Origin: Oceanicaulis sp. BBD 1991-10
GTDB taxonomy: Bacteria; Pseudomonadota; Alphaproteobacteria; Caulobacterales; Maricaulaceae
NCBI GenBank assembly: GCA_001657295.1
Contig: LYSW01000005.1
Span: 1-64,000 of the forward strand
Direction of reading: 5' to 3'
DNA: 64,000 nt
The position numbers were made by a program, and so were the translations under genes. Below the pieces are notes generated by a model that ran no database searches, was not told where the DNA came from, and saw only the letters and a program-made list of their open reading frames with translations. Positions within the stretch are counted from its first letter, which is position 1. Every line of letters starts with the position of its first letter. This document shows, piece by piece, positions 1-9,155 of the stretch.

Positions 1-48
1 CTCTCCGTCGGCTCAGACGACACCGCCCCCGAAAGCAGGCGGGACAAT

Positions 49-969
49 ATGCAGGACCAAGAAACGCCCATGACCCATCACCCGCCTCCTGGTTTCACCT
101 GGCCCAACGGCGCCAAGCTGGCCTTCTCCCTTGTGGTCAATGTGGAGGAGGGCGCGGAGAAGAATATCCGCGACGGCGACAAAGGGCCCGAACCCGTCGA
201 TGAACTCAAGGCGACCCCGGCCAAAGCGCCCATCCGCGTGCATGGCAATGAGACGAATTACCAGTATGGGATTAATCGCGGGGCGCCGCGCATCCTCAAG
301 CTTCTGGACCGCTACGACATGCCGGCGACCTGGACCGCATGCTCGCTGGCCTTAGAGCGTGCGCCCTGGATCGCCAAGGCTTTGATGGCGCGCGGCGACG
401 AGCCTTGCTGCCATGGCTATCGCTGGAAATTCACGGCCTTCATGGATGAAGGCCGTGAGCGCGAATTCATCCGCATGGGCGCCGACAGCATCGAGAAGAC
501 CTGCGGGCGCCGGCCGGCGGGCTGGCTGTCGCGCTACCTGCATTCCGACCTCACGCGCGGTCTTCTGATCGAAGAAGGCTTCTCCTACCACATGGACGAT
601 TATTCCGACGATTTTCCCTATTGGGATGTCGTCGATCTGCCGGGGGGCGGACGCAAACCGATCATCATTCTGCCCTACGCCATCGACTCCAACGATATGA
701 AGTTCTGGCTCGATCCCGGTTTCACCGCGGAGAATTGGGTGACCTACGCCAAAGACACGTTCGACTGGCTGCTGGCGGAGGCGGAAGAAGACGGCGCCCG
801 CATGATGAGCCTGGGGCTGCATCTGCGCATTATCGGCCGTCCCGGGCGCATCGGCGCCCTGCAGCAAGTGCTTGAATATGTTAAATCAAAGCCCGGCGTG
901 TGGTGCGCCACGCGCGAGCAGATCGCCGAGGCGTTTGCTGCGGCCGCGCCGGCGCCGCAAATCGACTGA
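49..969 (+). CDS. polysaccharide deacetylase family protein (PuuE/allantoinase-like)
   Basis: ORF with NodB-like features (NVEEGAEKN, DRYDMPATWTACSLALERAPW, CHGYRW, SLGLHLRIIGRPGRI); alternative ATG at 70. Confidence 0.85.
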   Translation: MQDQETPMTHHPPPGFTWPNGAKLAFSLVVNVEEGAEKNIRDGDKGPEPVDELKATPAKAPIRVHGNETNYQYGINRGAPRILKLLDRYDMPATWTACSLALERAPWIAKALMARGDEPCCHGYRWKFTAFMDEGREREFIRMGADSIEKTCGRRPAGWLSRYLHSDLTRGLLIEEGFSYHMDDYSDDFPYWDVVDLPGGGRKPIIILPYAIDSNDMKFWLDPGFTAENWVTYAKDTFDWLLAEAEEDGARMMSLGLHLRIIGRPGRIGALQQVLEYVKSKPGVWCATREQIAEAFAAAAPAPQID

Positions 970-1024
970 TCGAGAAAAAATGCTGCGCAGCATCGACGCG
1001 CAGCAAAAGGGGAGGATGAGCCCG

Positions 1025-1606
1025 ATGAAACGCCTGATCTTAATCGCTGCGATGGCTGTCAGCCCGCTTCTGGCCGGCTGCCTGGTGGTTCACGAAACCA
1101 CCCGCGCGCCGTCCGCCGCGCCTGCCGCGCCCTTTGCCGAGCGCGGGCCGATCGATTTGCGCCGAACCACCTTGCTGGTGCGCGATATGGACGATTCGCT
1201 CGCCTTTTACGAAGGCGCGCTGGGGCTGGAGAAATATTATGATCAGATGATCACCAGCCGGGACGGCGGCTCCCAGTCCCATCTCGTGTTATTGCGCGCC
1301 AACGATCCTAATATCGGCGTGCTCGGCCTGTGGGAGCTGTCCGACGCCGACTATGCGCCGCCGCCGGACTTCACCAGCGCGCTGGTCCCGGGCGAAATCG
1401 TCCTCCTGTTCAACACCACCGAGTTGGACGCCGTGTTCGCCGCCGCCGCCGCGAGCCCTGGCGTGACCGTGCTGTCGGAGCCGACCTATCGGGAGTATCC
1501 GGGCGACGGCGTCACCTATGAGGTGATGGTCTCCATGCTGCGCGATCCGGACGGCCATATCGTGGAGCTGAATAATCGCCTCAGCCCGCCGATCGAGTGG
1601 GACTAG
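1025..1606 (+). CDS. VOC (glyoxalase-fold) family lipoprotein
   Basis: Signal peptide with lipobox (LLAGC), VOC motifs (RRTTLLVRDMDDSLAFYEGALGL, DPDGHIVELNN); ATG at 1025 after AGGAGG-like RBS. Confidence 0.75.
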   Translation: MKRLILIAAMAVSPLLAGCLVVHETTRAPSAAPAAPFAERGPIDLRRTTLLVRDMDDSLAFYEGALGLEKYYDQMITSRDGGSQSHLVLLRANDPNIGVLGLWELSDADYAPPPDFTSALVPGEIVLLFNTTELDAVFAAAAASPGVTVLSEPTYREYPGDGVTYEVMVSMLRDPDGHIVELNNRLSPPIEWD

Positions 1607-1680
1607 CGCACAGCGGCGCGCACCGGCCGCGGTGACCGCCGCCGCCCGCGACACCGCGTCGCCGCCTCCTGTTCGGCATG

Positions 1681-1710
1681 CGGTTTTAAATGGTATACCA
1701 TTTAAAACCG
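1681..1710. promoter_or_regulatory. perfect 30-bp palindrome CGGTTTTAAATGGTATACCATTTAAAACCG, candidate operator
   Basis: Read directly; each half is the exact reverse complement of the other; lies 42 bp upstream of the membrane protein start at 1753. Confidence 0.75.
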
Positions 1711-1752
1711 GGAAGGGCCTCCGCTCAGGGTGAGAGGCTAGGGGAGGCGCGC

Positions 1753-2445
1753 ATGGTCGAGTTCTGGTTCACGCATGAATTAGCCATTCTAAGATGGCTG
1801 CACATCCTGGCCATGGTCTACTGGCTGGGCGGGGAATGGGGCGTGTTTCAGACCAGCTATAAGGTCGTGAACCCCAAGCTCTCCTTTGAAGAGCGCATGC
1901 GCCATATGGACACCGCCTACCGCATCGACATCCTGGCGCGCACCGGCATCATCACGCTTTTGCCGCTGGGCCTTCACATGGGCTATCTGTGGGGCGTGCA
2001 GCCGCTCGGCGGCGGCTGGCTGATCGCCATGTGGCTCATCTGGGTTGCGTGGATGGCGGTCACCTGGGGCGCCTTCATGACCCGCGGCCAGCCGATCTGG
2101 CATATCCTGTCCGGCATTGAAGACTGGTCGCGCTATATCCTGATCCCCACCCTGATCATCACCGGTCTGACCTCGCTGTTCGGCATGGGGCCGTTTGAAG
2201 CGGGCGCAGGCAGCAGCTGGTACGCCGCCAAGGTTCTGACCTATGGCGTCGCGCTGATCATCGGGGTGATTTTGCGGCTCGTGATGCATGAATGGCAAAG
2301 CAAGTTCCGCATCCTCGCCGAAGGGCCGAACGCGCCGGTCGAAGCCGCGTTGAAACGGTCGATCAATATCGGCCGGGGCGTGGCCTATTTATACTGGGTG
2401 CTGATTTCGATGACCTGCTTCTTCGCCAGCGTGAAGCCGTTCTAG
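1753..2445 (+). CDS. multi-pass membrane protein, possibly PuuD N-terminal/CopD-like
   Basis: Several hydrophobic segments; RBS GGGGAGG before ATG at 1753 (the longer ORF start lies inside the palindrome). Confidence 0.65.
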   Translation: MVEFWFTHELAILRWLHILAMVYWLGGEWGVFQTSYKVVNPKLSFEERMRHMDTAYRIDILARTGIITLLPLGLHMGYLWGVQPLGGGWLIAMWLIWVAWMAVTWGAFMTRGQPIWHILSGIEDWSRYILIPTLIITGLTSLFGMGPFEAGAGSSWYAAKVLTYGVALIIGVILRLVMHEWQSKFRILAEGPNAPVEAALKRSINIGRGVAYLYWVLISMTCFFASVKPF

Positions 2446-2572
2446 GCGAGCCCGCCTGTGGCGCTTTCGAAGGGCCCGCTTACGCGCGCCGCTCGCGACG
2501 AGGTCGCAATGACGCCGCGCCGGCCGTCCCGATCCCGGGCGGGCTGAGGGCCGTCATGCCTGACGCGATCGG

Positions 2573-3496
2573 CTAGCGCACCGGCTCCACGGTCACGGTG
2601 ATCAGGTCGGCATAGGATCCCGCCCGCGCCGCACCGACATCGCCGATGACCACGTCGAACACCAGCTCCTCCGCGGCGCCGGAGGCCAATGGATCGCGCA
2701 GGGCGAGCACGGGCGATGTTAAATCCAGGCCGTCCCCGTCCAGGCGGGCGGAATAAGCGATGCGGTCGCTCGGCGCGCCGGACCCGCCCCGGCGCACCAG
2801 CTGGCCCAGATTCTCGCTCTCCAGGCTGATCCGATAGGCCGCATTGGAGCGCACGCGCACCACGATGGCGCGGGACTCGCCGGTCTCCAGCTCGCCGAAA
2901 TCGACCACGTCATAACTGCGGCCGGCCGAGAAGCTGAGGCCCGGCTGGCGGGCGAGATTGACCTCGGCGCGGCTGGCGACGGCGGCCCGCAGGCTCAGGC
3001 CGCGTTCATCGGTCAGTCGCCCGCCGCCGCGGCGGTCGAACAGACGGGCGGTGATCCGCTCGGAATACACGCCGGCCGGAACCGTCTGGCCCGCCGGCAT
3101 GGAGAGCCGGACCAAAATCTCGCGTTCGGTCTCGTCCCGCTCGAACCGGAAATTCACCCGGTCGCGATTGCGGGCGCCGTCCCCGATCAGCGCCCCGGCC
3201 TCATCCAGCAGCTCATAGCGCAGCCGACCGCCCTGCGGGCCGGACATGAAGCGCTCGCCGCCGCCGGCGAGGTCCGATGTGAAGCTCAGGAAGGCCCGGC
3301 AGCGCTGGCGGCCCGTGCCCCGGCTGACGCGTACCGAAAAGACCTCGTCGACGCTGTCATCGCCGAAGCTGGCATAGTCCGCCGTGCGCGGTTCGATCAG
3401 CTGGTCGAACCGCAGGCCCTCGCAGCGGTCTTGGGCCAGCGCCGCTCCTGCGGCGCCAAGAAACAGCGCGATAGCGGCGATGAGACGGGCGGTCAT
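2573..3496 (-). CDS. spore coat protein U (SCPU) domain protein, probable tip adhesin/subunit of archaic chaperone-usher pilus
   Basis: Signal peptide, SCPU-like repeats (YDVVDFGELETGESRAIVVRVRSNAAYRISLESEN); last gene of pilus operon. Confidence 0.75.
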   Translation of the reverse strand: MTARLIAAIALFLGAAGAALAQDRCEGLRFDQLIEPRTADYASFGDDSVDEVFSVRVSRGTGRQRCRAFLSFTSDLAGGGERFMSGPQGGRLRYELLDEAGALIGDGARNRDRVNFRFERDETEREILVRLSMPAGQTVPAGVYSERITARLFDRRGGGRLTDERGLSLRAAVASRAEVNLARQPGLSFSAGRSYDVVDFGELETGESRAIVVRVRSNAAYRISLESENLGQLVRRGGSGAPSDRIAYSARLDGDGLDLTSPVLALRDPLASGAAEELVFDVVIGDVGAARAGSYADLITVTVEPVR

Positions 3497-6123
3497 GAGC
3501 GTACCTCGGCATAGGGTTGAAGCGTCAGCGTTCCGGCCTGCACCAGACCGGCGGCGTCTTCCGGCACGGTGAATTCGGCCGCATAGGGCTGGTCCAAGCG
3601 TATCACGACCCGCCAGCGGCCGGCGCGCAGGCCCGCCGCCACGAAGCGGCCGCTGCGATTTGTGAAGATCTGAACCGGGCCGGTCCGCTCATCTGGGACG
3701 ACCGGCGCGACCAGGGCGCCCGCCAGCGCCACCGGCTCGCCGGTGGGCAGGCGGATGGCGCCCATGGCGGTCGTCGCGGCGTCGGACCCGACAGTGAAGG
3801 CGTAGCCGGAAAAGACCGGCGGGAAGACCTCGAACTCGCCGCGGCCCAGATCATAGCCGGGCGGCAAATCATCGATGTCATACTCAATCAGACGCGTGCG
3901 ATAGCTGGACAGGTCGGGCAAGAGCGCCGGGCCCAGGGCGCCGGCGCGTGCGCGCGCCTCGCCGCCGGGGCCCTCCAGCCTCAGGGCGCGGTCGCCCAGA
4001 TTGGAGTGGCGGCCGATGATTGCGAAGCTTTCGCCCACCGGCCGGCCCACCGCCCAGCGCCCGTTCGCAGCGGCGATCGCGAAGGCGAAGCTGGCGCGCG
4101 AGCGTTGTTCGGTCAGATCGGAGTCCGGGCCGGAATAATTCAACTCATGACGGACCTCCGCCTCAAAGCGGTTGCCGACATAACCCGCTTCGCCGGTGAC
4201 TGCGGAGGCGCCGGGGCGGGTCTCATAGGCGGCGGTCCATCCCAGCGAGCCGGGACGCGGACGGGCGGGCTGAATGAGCTCGGCGACGGTGGCGCGCGTC
4301 AGGCTGTCATAGCGGGTGCGGACGAAACGGCCGCGTCCCAGACGCGCCGACAATGAGAAAAAGGCGCCCAGACGGGTGTCGTCCTCGTCAAACGCGCGGT
4401 CCGCGGTCAGGCTGATCAGCGCTGTGACCGGCCCCAGCGGGCGCGAGAGCGTGGCGTTGACCCCCCAGCTGTCCGGGCGCCCGGCGCGGCCGAATTCATA
4501 GCGTCCGCCGGCGGAGGCGTAGATCCGGCCCGGAAGCGGCGCGGACAGGCGGGCGGAGGCCGATCCGGCGATTTCATTGACCGCCAGGGGTTCGCCCAGG
4601 CGGGCGAAGCCTTGGCCGATATAATCGCCGGCGATGTCGAAGCGCAGCTCCTCCAGGCCGATGAGCTGCTCCAGCCGGATTTCATAGGCCGCCTCCAGCG
4701 CGCCGTCCCAACTGCCTGTTTCCGATCGCGAGGCCGCGCCATGGGCTTCCAGCGCGCCGCCCAGGCCTGCGAAGACGAAGCCGCCGCCAAGCTGGTGGAC
4801 GTCGCCGTCGCTCTGGCCGTCCAGCGCTGCAGTGACCCGGTCGGTCAAACCGAAGCGATGCTGGAAGCTGGCGTTCAGGCGCTCGAAGTCATACTCGGTT
4901 CGCCCGCCGACCCGCTGAAAGGGAAAGCCGACAGCGTAGCCGAATTCCGACAGGCCGGGCGCCAGGAGAGCCTTGTCGGAAAAGGCGGTGAAGCTGAGCC
5001 GTTCAATGCGGCCGGAATCATCTTCAATCCGAATCTCGATATCGTTGGCGCCGTCGAAAAAGGCGAAGTCGCGCACATCATAACGCCCGGCCCGAAGACG
5101 CAAGGTGCGCAGCAAGGCGCCGTTGAGGAAAACCTGCACCAGGCTGGTGCGCTCCAGAATGAATACATAGCGCCCGCCCGGCTGAACCAGCCGCGCGGGG
5201 GCGAGATCGTCATATTCGCGGGACACCGACAGGCCCAGAAGCGGCACGCCGCCCTGGAAAGGCGCGGGCAGAAAGCGGACATCGCCCAATTCCGCCCGGA
5301 ACAAGGTCTCGCGATTGTCGGCGATCAGGTAGACATCGCCGCGCCGCCATTCATTGACGACGGCGTCCTCCAGCCAGAAGCCTGATCCGACCAGGGCGGG
5401 ACCGCGCGGCCCGAACGGGCGCGCGGCGCCGTTCAGGTCGAGCCGTGACGGCGCCCGGCCGGTCAAGCCGAACTCGCTTTCATGCACATAGGCGCTGGAG
5501 AGCCTGACATTGAGGAAGGCGGAGCGACCCGCCGGCGGGTCCGGCTGGCGCGACTCCAAATCGTTACGGCGCAAAGAAATGCTGAGCGCACGCAGCTGAT
5601 CGGCTGGAAGCGTCACCGACACCGCCGCCGACCGGTTGTCGAACCGGATCGGCAGGCCCGTCAGCGCCGCAAGATCGGCGATCGGCACATAATCCTGGCG
5701 CGGCGGCAGGGCGTCTTCGGGCTCCAGCCCGGCTTCGCCCAGAATCGACCCGACCACGGACGAATCCTCAGCGCGCGGGCCGATCCGGGAAAGAGCCCGT
5801 CCAATCCGGCCGCTTTCACCCCGGCGGCGGGCGATTTCGTCGTCCAGACCCTGCAGGGCCTCCTCCGACACCGCGTCCGACAGGGCGCGCCGAAGCGTCG
5901 TCAGGGAAATCTCAAGGGCGCCGGGCTGGGACATGTCCACCGGCGCGACGCCGGCGTCTAATCCATTGACGAGGATCGGCAATTCGATGAGCAGGCGCGG
6001 CGGTTCCGACGCCTCCTGGGCCCTCGCCGGCGCGCAGCAAAGCGCTCCGGCCATGGCCAGGATCGCCAGCAGGAATGGCTGGAAAAAGGTGGGACCCGTC
6101 CCGAGGTCGCGCCGGCGCTCCAT
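3493..6123 (-). CDS. fimbrial outer membrane usher protein
   Basis: Usher-type sequence (VFLNGALLRTLRLRAGRYDVRDFAFFDGANDIEIRIEDDSGR; C-terminal GRFVAAGLRAGRWRV); position between chaperone and SCPU gene; start chosen at MERRRDLG. Confidence 0.85.
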   Translation of the reverse strand: MERRRDLGTGPTFFQPFLLAILAMAGALCCAPARAQEASEPPRLLIELPILVNGLDAGVAPVDMSQPGALEISLTTLRRALSDAVSEEALQGLDDEIARRRGESGRIGRALSRIGPRAEDSSVVGSILGEAGLEPEDALPPRQDYVPIADLAALTGLPIRFDNRSAAVSVTLPADQLRALSISLRRNDLESRQPDPPAGRSAFLNVRLSSAYVHESEFGLTGRAPSRLDLNGAARPFGPRGPALVGSGFWLEDAVVNEWRRGDVYLIADNRETLFRAELGDVRFLPAPFQGGVPLLGLSVSREYDDLAPARLVQPGGRYVFILERTSLVQVFLNGALLRTLRLRAGRYDVRDFAFFDGANDIEIRIEDDSGRIERLSFTAFSDKALLAPGLSEFGYAVGFPFQRVGGRTEYDFERLNASFQHRFGLTDRVTAALDGQSDGDVHQLGGGFVFAGLGGALEAHGAASRSETGSWDGALEAAYEIRLEQLIGLEELRFDIAGDYIGQGFARLGEPLAVNEIAGSASARLSAPLPGRIYASAGGRYEFGRAGRPDSWGVNATLSRPLGPVTALISLTADRAFDEDDTRLGAFFSLSARLGRGRFVRTRYDSLTRATVAELIQPARPRPGSLGWTAAYETRPGASAVTGEAGYVGNRFEAEVRHELNYSGPDSDLTEQRSRASFAFAIAAANGRWAVGRPVGESFAIIGRHSNLGDRALRLEGPGGEARARAGALGPALLPDLSSYRTRLIEYDIDDLPPGYDLGRGEFEVFPPVFSGYAFTVGSDAATTAMGAIRLPTGEPVALAGALVAPVVPDERTGPVQIFTNRSGRFVAAGLRAGRWRVVIRLDQPYAAEFTVPEDAAGLVQAGTLTLQPYAEVRS

Positions 6124-6256
6124 CGCCCCCCTCTGACGATAAGTGTGCCGCGCTGACACTATCAGGACGAGCCCCGGACCGACAGACGCAAAGCGCGTGC
6201 AAGTTCGCTGCGGCTTTTGCATCTGCCGGTCCAACCGGGTCCAGCCCCGGTCAGTT

Positions 6257-6979
6257 TCAGCTCTGAGACGGCAGGCTGGCGGTCAGCCCGCCGGCCGGAA
6301 ATCCTTCGGGCAGGGCGATGCGCACTTCGCGCACGGCGCCCGCCGCGATCAGCGTATTGCCCATGGCTTCGGCCAATGCATCGCCGGTGTATTCAAACGA
6401 GCGATCGCCATGGGCGATCACCAGCCCGCGATCACCCAGATAGCTATGCCGGTCGCCGGTGTTCTCGACCCGCACCACTGCGACGCCGCCGTCTTGGCGG
6501 GCGGAAGCGATATTCAGGTCCGCGCTCGCGCCCTGAGGGGCCACGTGAACGGCTGCGCCGAAATTGAACAGGAACTGCACGCCAGAGCCGTCTTCCTGGT
6601 CGGGCGTGAAATCAACCGGCAGCTGTTCGATCATCACGATGAAGTCGCGGCTTCGCTCAACCGCGCCGCCGACCCATTCCACGCGCACGACCTGGGTTTC
6701 GCCCGGCGGCACGATGGCTTGCGGCGGAAAGATCAGGAGCGGCGAGGCGGCCGGCGAGGTTTCCCGTTCGCCCGTTTCCGAGATCGACCAGTCCAGCGCG
6801 AAGGCTTCAAAGGTCAGCGGGCGGTCCGTGGTGTTCTCCACCCGGATTTGCCCGGCGCGGTCGCGGCCCTGATCGGTGAGCTCGATCAGCAGCGGCGTCA
6901 CCCTGTAAGCGTCGGCCGCGGCGGCCAGGAGACCGACGCCGGCGGCGGCGATGGCGGTGAATTTCAATGGTTGGAACAT
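6257..6979 (-). CDS. fimbrial periplasmic chaperone (PapD-like)
   Basis: PapD-like N-domain (YRVTPLLIELTDQGRDRAGQIRVENTTDRPLTFEAFALDW, FPPQAIVPPGETQVVRVEW). Confidence 0.85.
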   Translation of the reverse strand: MFQPLKFTAIAAAGVGLLAAAADAYRVTPLLIELTDQGRDRAGQIRVENTTDRPLTFEAFALDWSISETGERETSPAASPLLIFPPQAIVPPGETQVVRVEWVGGAVERSRDFIVMIEQLPVDFTPDQEDGSGVQFLFNFGAAVHVAPQGASADLNIASARQDGGVAVVRVENTGDRHSYLGDRGLVIAHGDRSFEYTGDALAEAMGNTLIAAGAVREVRIALPEGFPAGGLTASLPSQS

Positions 6980-7040
6980 GGTGTTTGAGCCCCCACAGCC
7001 CTGCTTGAAGCGCGTTTTCCCCGGTGAGTGTAGCGCGTTT

Positions 7041-7080
7041 GGGCCGGAACGCCTTGGGGAGGAGGCTGGCGTTCCGGCCC
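7041..7080 (-). other. strong intra-operon hairpin between major pilin and chaperone genes
   Basis: GGGCCGGAACGCC-N14-GGCGTTCCGGCCC, 13-bp perfect stem, no T-tract. Confidence 0.6.
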
Positions 7081-7096
7081 ATCTCGCGGCCGTCGC

Positions 7097-7576
7097 TTAC
7101 GGGAGGATCGAGACGGTCACGGTATCGCGGTAGTCGTCGGCCGGCGGGTTGTACGGGTTCAAGTTGGTCGAGATCGCAAAAGAGCGCGACTGGGTCCCGT
7201 TGACCGGCCAGTTATTCACCAGCATCGGAAGCGCCTGGGCGCCGCCGCCGGCTCCGTTGACCTGACCCAGATACGGGATCTCATATCCGGTGTTGTCGCC
7301 TTTCAAATTCGAGCCGTTGGCCGAGGCGAATTCGATCGTGCGCGTGCCGCCCTGGCCGTTGCACACCAGGCTCACCGAGGCGGTGGTCAGCGAAGCGACC
7401 GGCTGGGACAGATCAATGCCTGTGCAGCGGTCCGGCGCGCCGCAATAATGCTCGACCGAGCAGGTCAGCGGCACGGTGCCGTTCAATTCAAATGAGGTGG
7501 ATTGCTGAGCCTGCGCGGCGCCGGCGAAGCCGGTCAGAGCGATGGCCGAAGCGGCGATCTGGATCAAGGTTTTCAT
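7097..7576 (-). CDS. SCPU-domain major pilin subunit
   Basis: Signal peptide (MKTLIQIAASAIALTGFAGAAQA), Cys-containing SCPU-like domain, C-terminal YRDTVTVSILP. Confidence 0.8.
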   Translation of the reverse strand: MKTLIQIAASAIALTGFAGAAQAQQSTSFELNGTVPLTCSVEHYCGAPDRCTGIDLSQPVASLTTASVSLVCNGQGGTRTIEFASANGSNLKGDNTGYEIPYLGQVNGAGGGAQALPMLVNNWPVNGTQSRSFAISTNLNPYNPPADDYRDTVTVSILP

Positions 7577-7811
7577 GGTGTCAGCCCCTGTTGGTTTAGC
7601 CCTGCGGCCCCGGCCTCCCGGATCCGCCATGGTTGACACCTTGCAAATCGTCTGGGGCGCGATTTGCACTCGATTAAGGTTTTATCGCCGCAAAAAAGGC
7701 CGTTCCGCCCCAATGCGCGCTGAATGGGGCGCAAAGCTGACCGCGCCGTTCAGATCGCGTTCAGGCTCGCGGCGAAGATGGGGCGAGACGCCGTTTCGAG
7801 GCCGGCGTCGC

Positions 7812-8360
7812 TCAGGACCGGTAGGGCGTCATCTCGATCAGCTCGAGCGTATAGGCGGTGTCGCCCAGCTCATTGTCATGGCGCTGGGTGCGCATGACGC
7901 CCTCCACAAAGACCGGGTCCCACAGGCCCTGGACCTGGATCGGTTCCTGCGTCGTGACGAAGACCAGCTGATTGGGCGGGGGCGGGGGCACGTGGATGCA
8001 GGCGCCGACATACGGCACCAGCAGGAAGCGGCTAATCTCGCGTGATCCGGTGAAATCAAACGGCAGCACATAGCCGCCGATGCGCACACGTCTGCCGTCC
8101 AGCTCCTCAACAACCTCGAAGGTCTGGATCTGCGGCATGCGATCGGCGCCGAAATGGTCAAAGCCCTGCTGCATCGCCTGCAGCTGCATCAGCTGGTTGA
8201 TGCGCTCGGCTTCGCCCTCCGGCAGAAGGTCCGCCCAGGCCAGATCGAGATAGGCGGGCGTCGCCTGGGCCTCGTCTGAAGCTGCGGCGCCGGACAGGGC
8301 GAGGCCCGGCGCAATCGAGGCGGCGGCGAGCGCGAAAGCGGTGATGAGAATACGGATCAT
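7812..8360 (-). CDS. DUF3299 domain-containing exported protein
   Basis: Signal peptide; IGGYVLPFDFTG..FLLVPYVGACIHVPPPPPNQLVFV signature. Confidence 0.8.
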   Translation of the reverse strand: MIRILITAFALAAASIAPGLALSGAAASDEAQATPAYLDLAWADLLPEGEAERINQLMQLQAMQQGFDHFGADRMPQIQTFEVVEELDGRRVRIGGYVLPFDFTGSREISRFLLVPYVGACIHVPPPPPNQLVFVTTQEPIQVQGLWDPVFVEGVMRTQRHDNELGDTAYTLELIEMTPYRS

Positions 8361-8423
8361 GGCCGGAAAATGCGCATTCCAGCCGGAAGGATCAAGATAT
8401 CAGGCGGTAAAGCCCCAGCATCT

Positions 8424-9152
8424 TCACTGAGTCCGCAGCACCGGACGCTCACGCGTCAGCTCGTCCGTGGCGGCGTCGACGCCGTCGAAAAACTGCGCAT
8501 TCAGGCGTTCCAGCTGAGCGAAGGCGCCAAACAGTCCGGCGGCGTCGACCTGGTTGACCGCACCCGGTTGGGCGCAGGCGAAGGTCCAGCTCACCACGAC
8601 ATCGGAATGATTGTGTTCGGAATGGTCGTGATCATCGCCGTGGTGATCACCGTGCGCGTCATGGTCATGGTCATGGCCGTGATCGTGTTCATGCCCGTGA
8701 TCGTCATGCCCGTGATCGTCATGCCCGTGATCGTCATGATCGTGATCGTCATGATCGTGATCGTGACTGTGGCCGTGATCGTCTTCATGCGCATGCCCGT
8801 GATCGTCGTGGTCATGGCCGGCGCCGGGCCCGCCCTCAATCGTCGTCTCGACCAGATTGCAGCCCGCAGCGGACGGGAAAGCGATCAAGCCGCCTGCACG
8901 AAGCTGGGCCGTGGCCGCGTCGACGGCCGCCTGCTCCTCGGCGGTCCGGGCCGCGCGCTCGAACCCGTAGAAATTATACGCTGCGCCGGAGAGCTCGGCG
9001 AGCAGCGCGCCGCTATCTCGATCCACGGCGACCGCCAGATCGGCCGCGCCATGGACATGGGCGCCCAGCTGGCGCGGTTCGTCCTGAGCCGCCGCGGCGG
9101 CGGCGAGGAGACAGGAAGCGGAGACAAGCAGAGCGTTGCGAAGCATCTTCAA
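8424..9152 (-). CDS. ZrgA-like (DUF2796) periplasmic zinc-binding protein with His-rich tract
   Basis: QLGAHVHGAADLAVAVD, C-terminal FGAFAQLERLNAQFF; about 60-aa H/D-rich tract. Confidence 0.8.
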   Translation of the reverse strand: MKMLRNALLVSASCLLAAAAAAQDEPRQLGAHVHGAADLAVAVDRDSGALLAELSGAAYNFYGFERAARTAEEQAAVDAATAQLRAGGLIAFPSAAGCNLVETTIEGGPGAGHDHDDHGHAHEDDHGHSHDHDHDDHDHDDHGHDDHGHDDHGHEHDHGHDHDHDAHGDHHGDDHDHSEHNHSDVVVSWTFACAQPGAVNQVDAAGLFGAFAQLERLNAQFFDGVDAATDELTRERPVLRTQ

Positions 9153-9155
9153 TCC

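Noticed and set aside
4612-5385. 257-aa plus-strand ORF within the usher gene
   Set aside because: Antisense of a clear usher CDS, with no recognisable domain.
8694-8740. Short direct repeats that could look like a small CRISPR or VNTR
   Set aside because: 15-bp units without spacers, in frame within a His-rich coding sequence.
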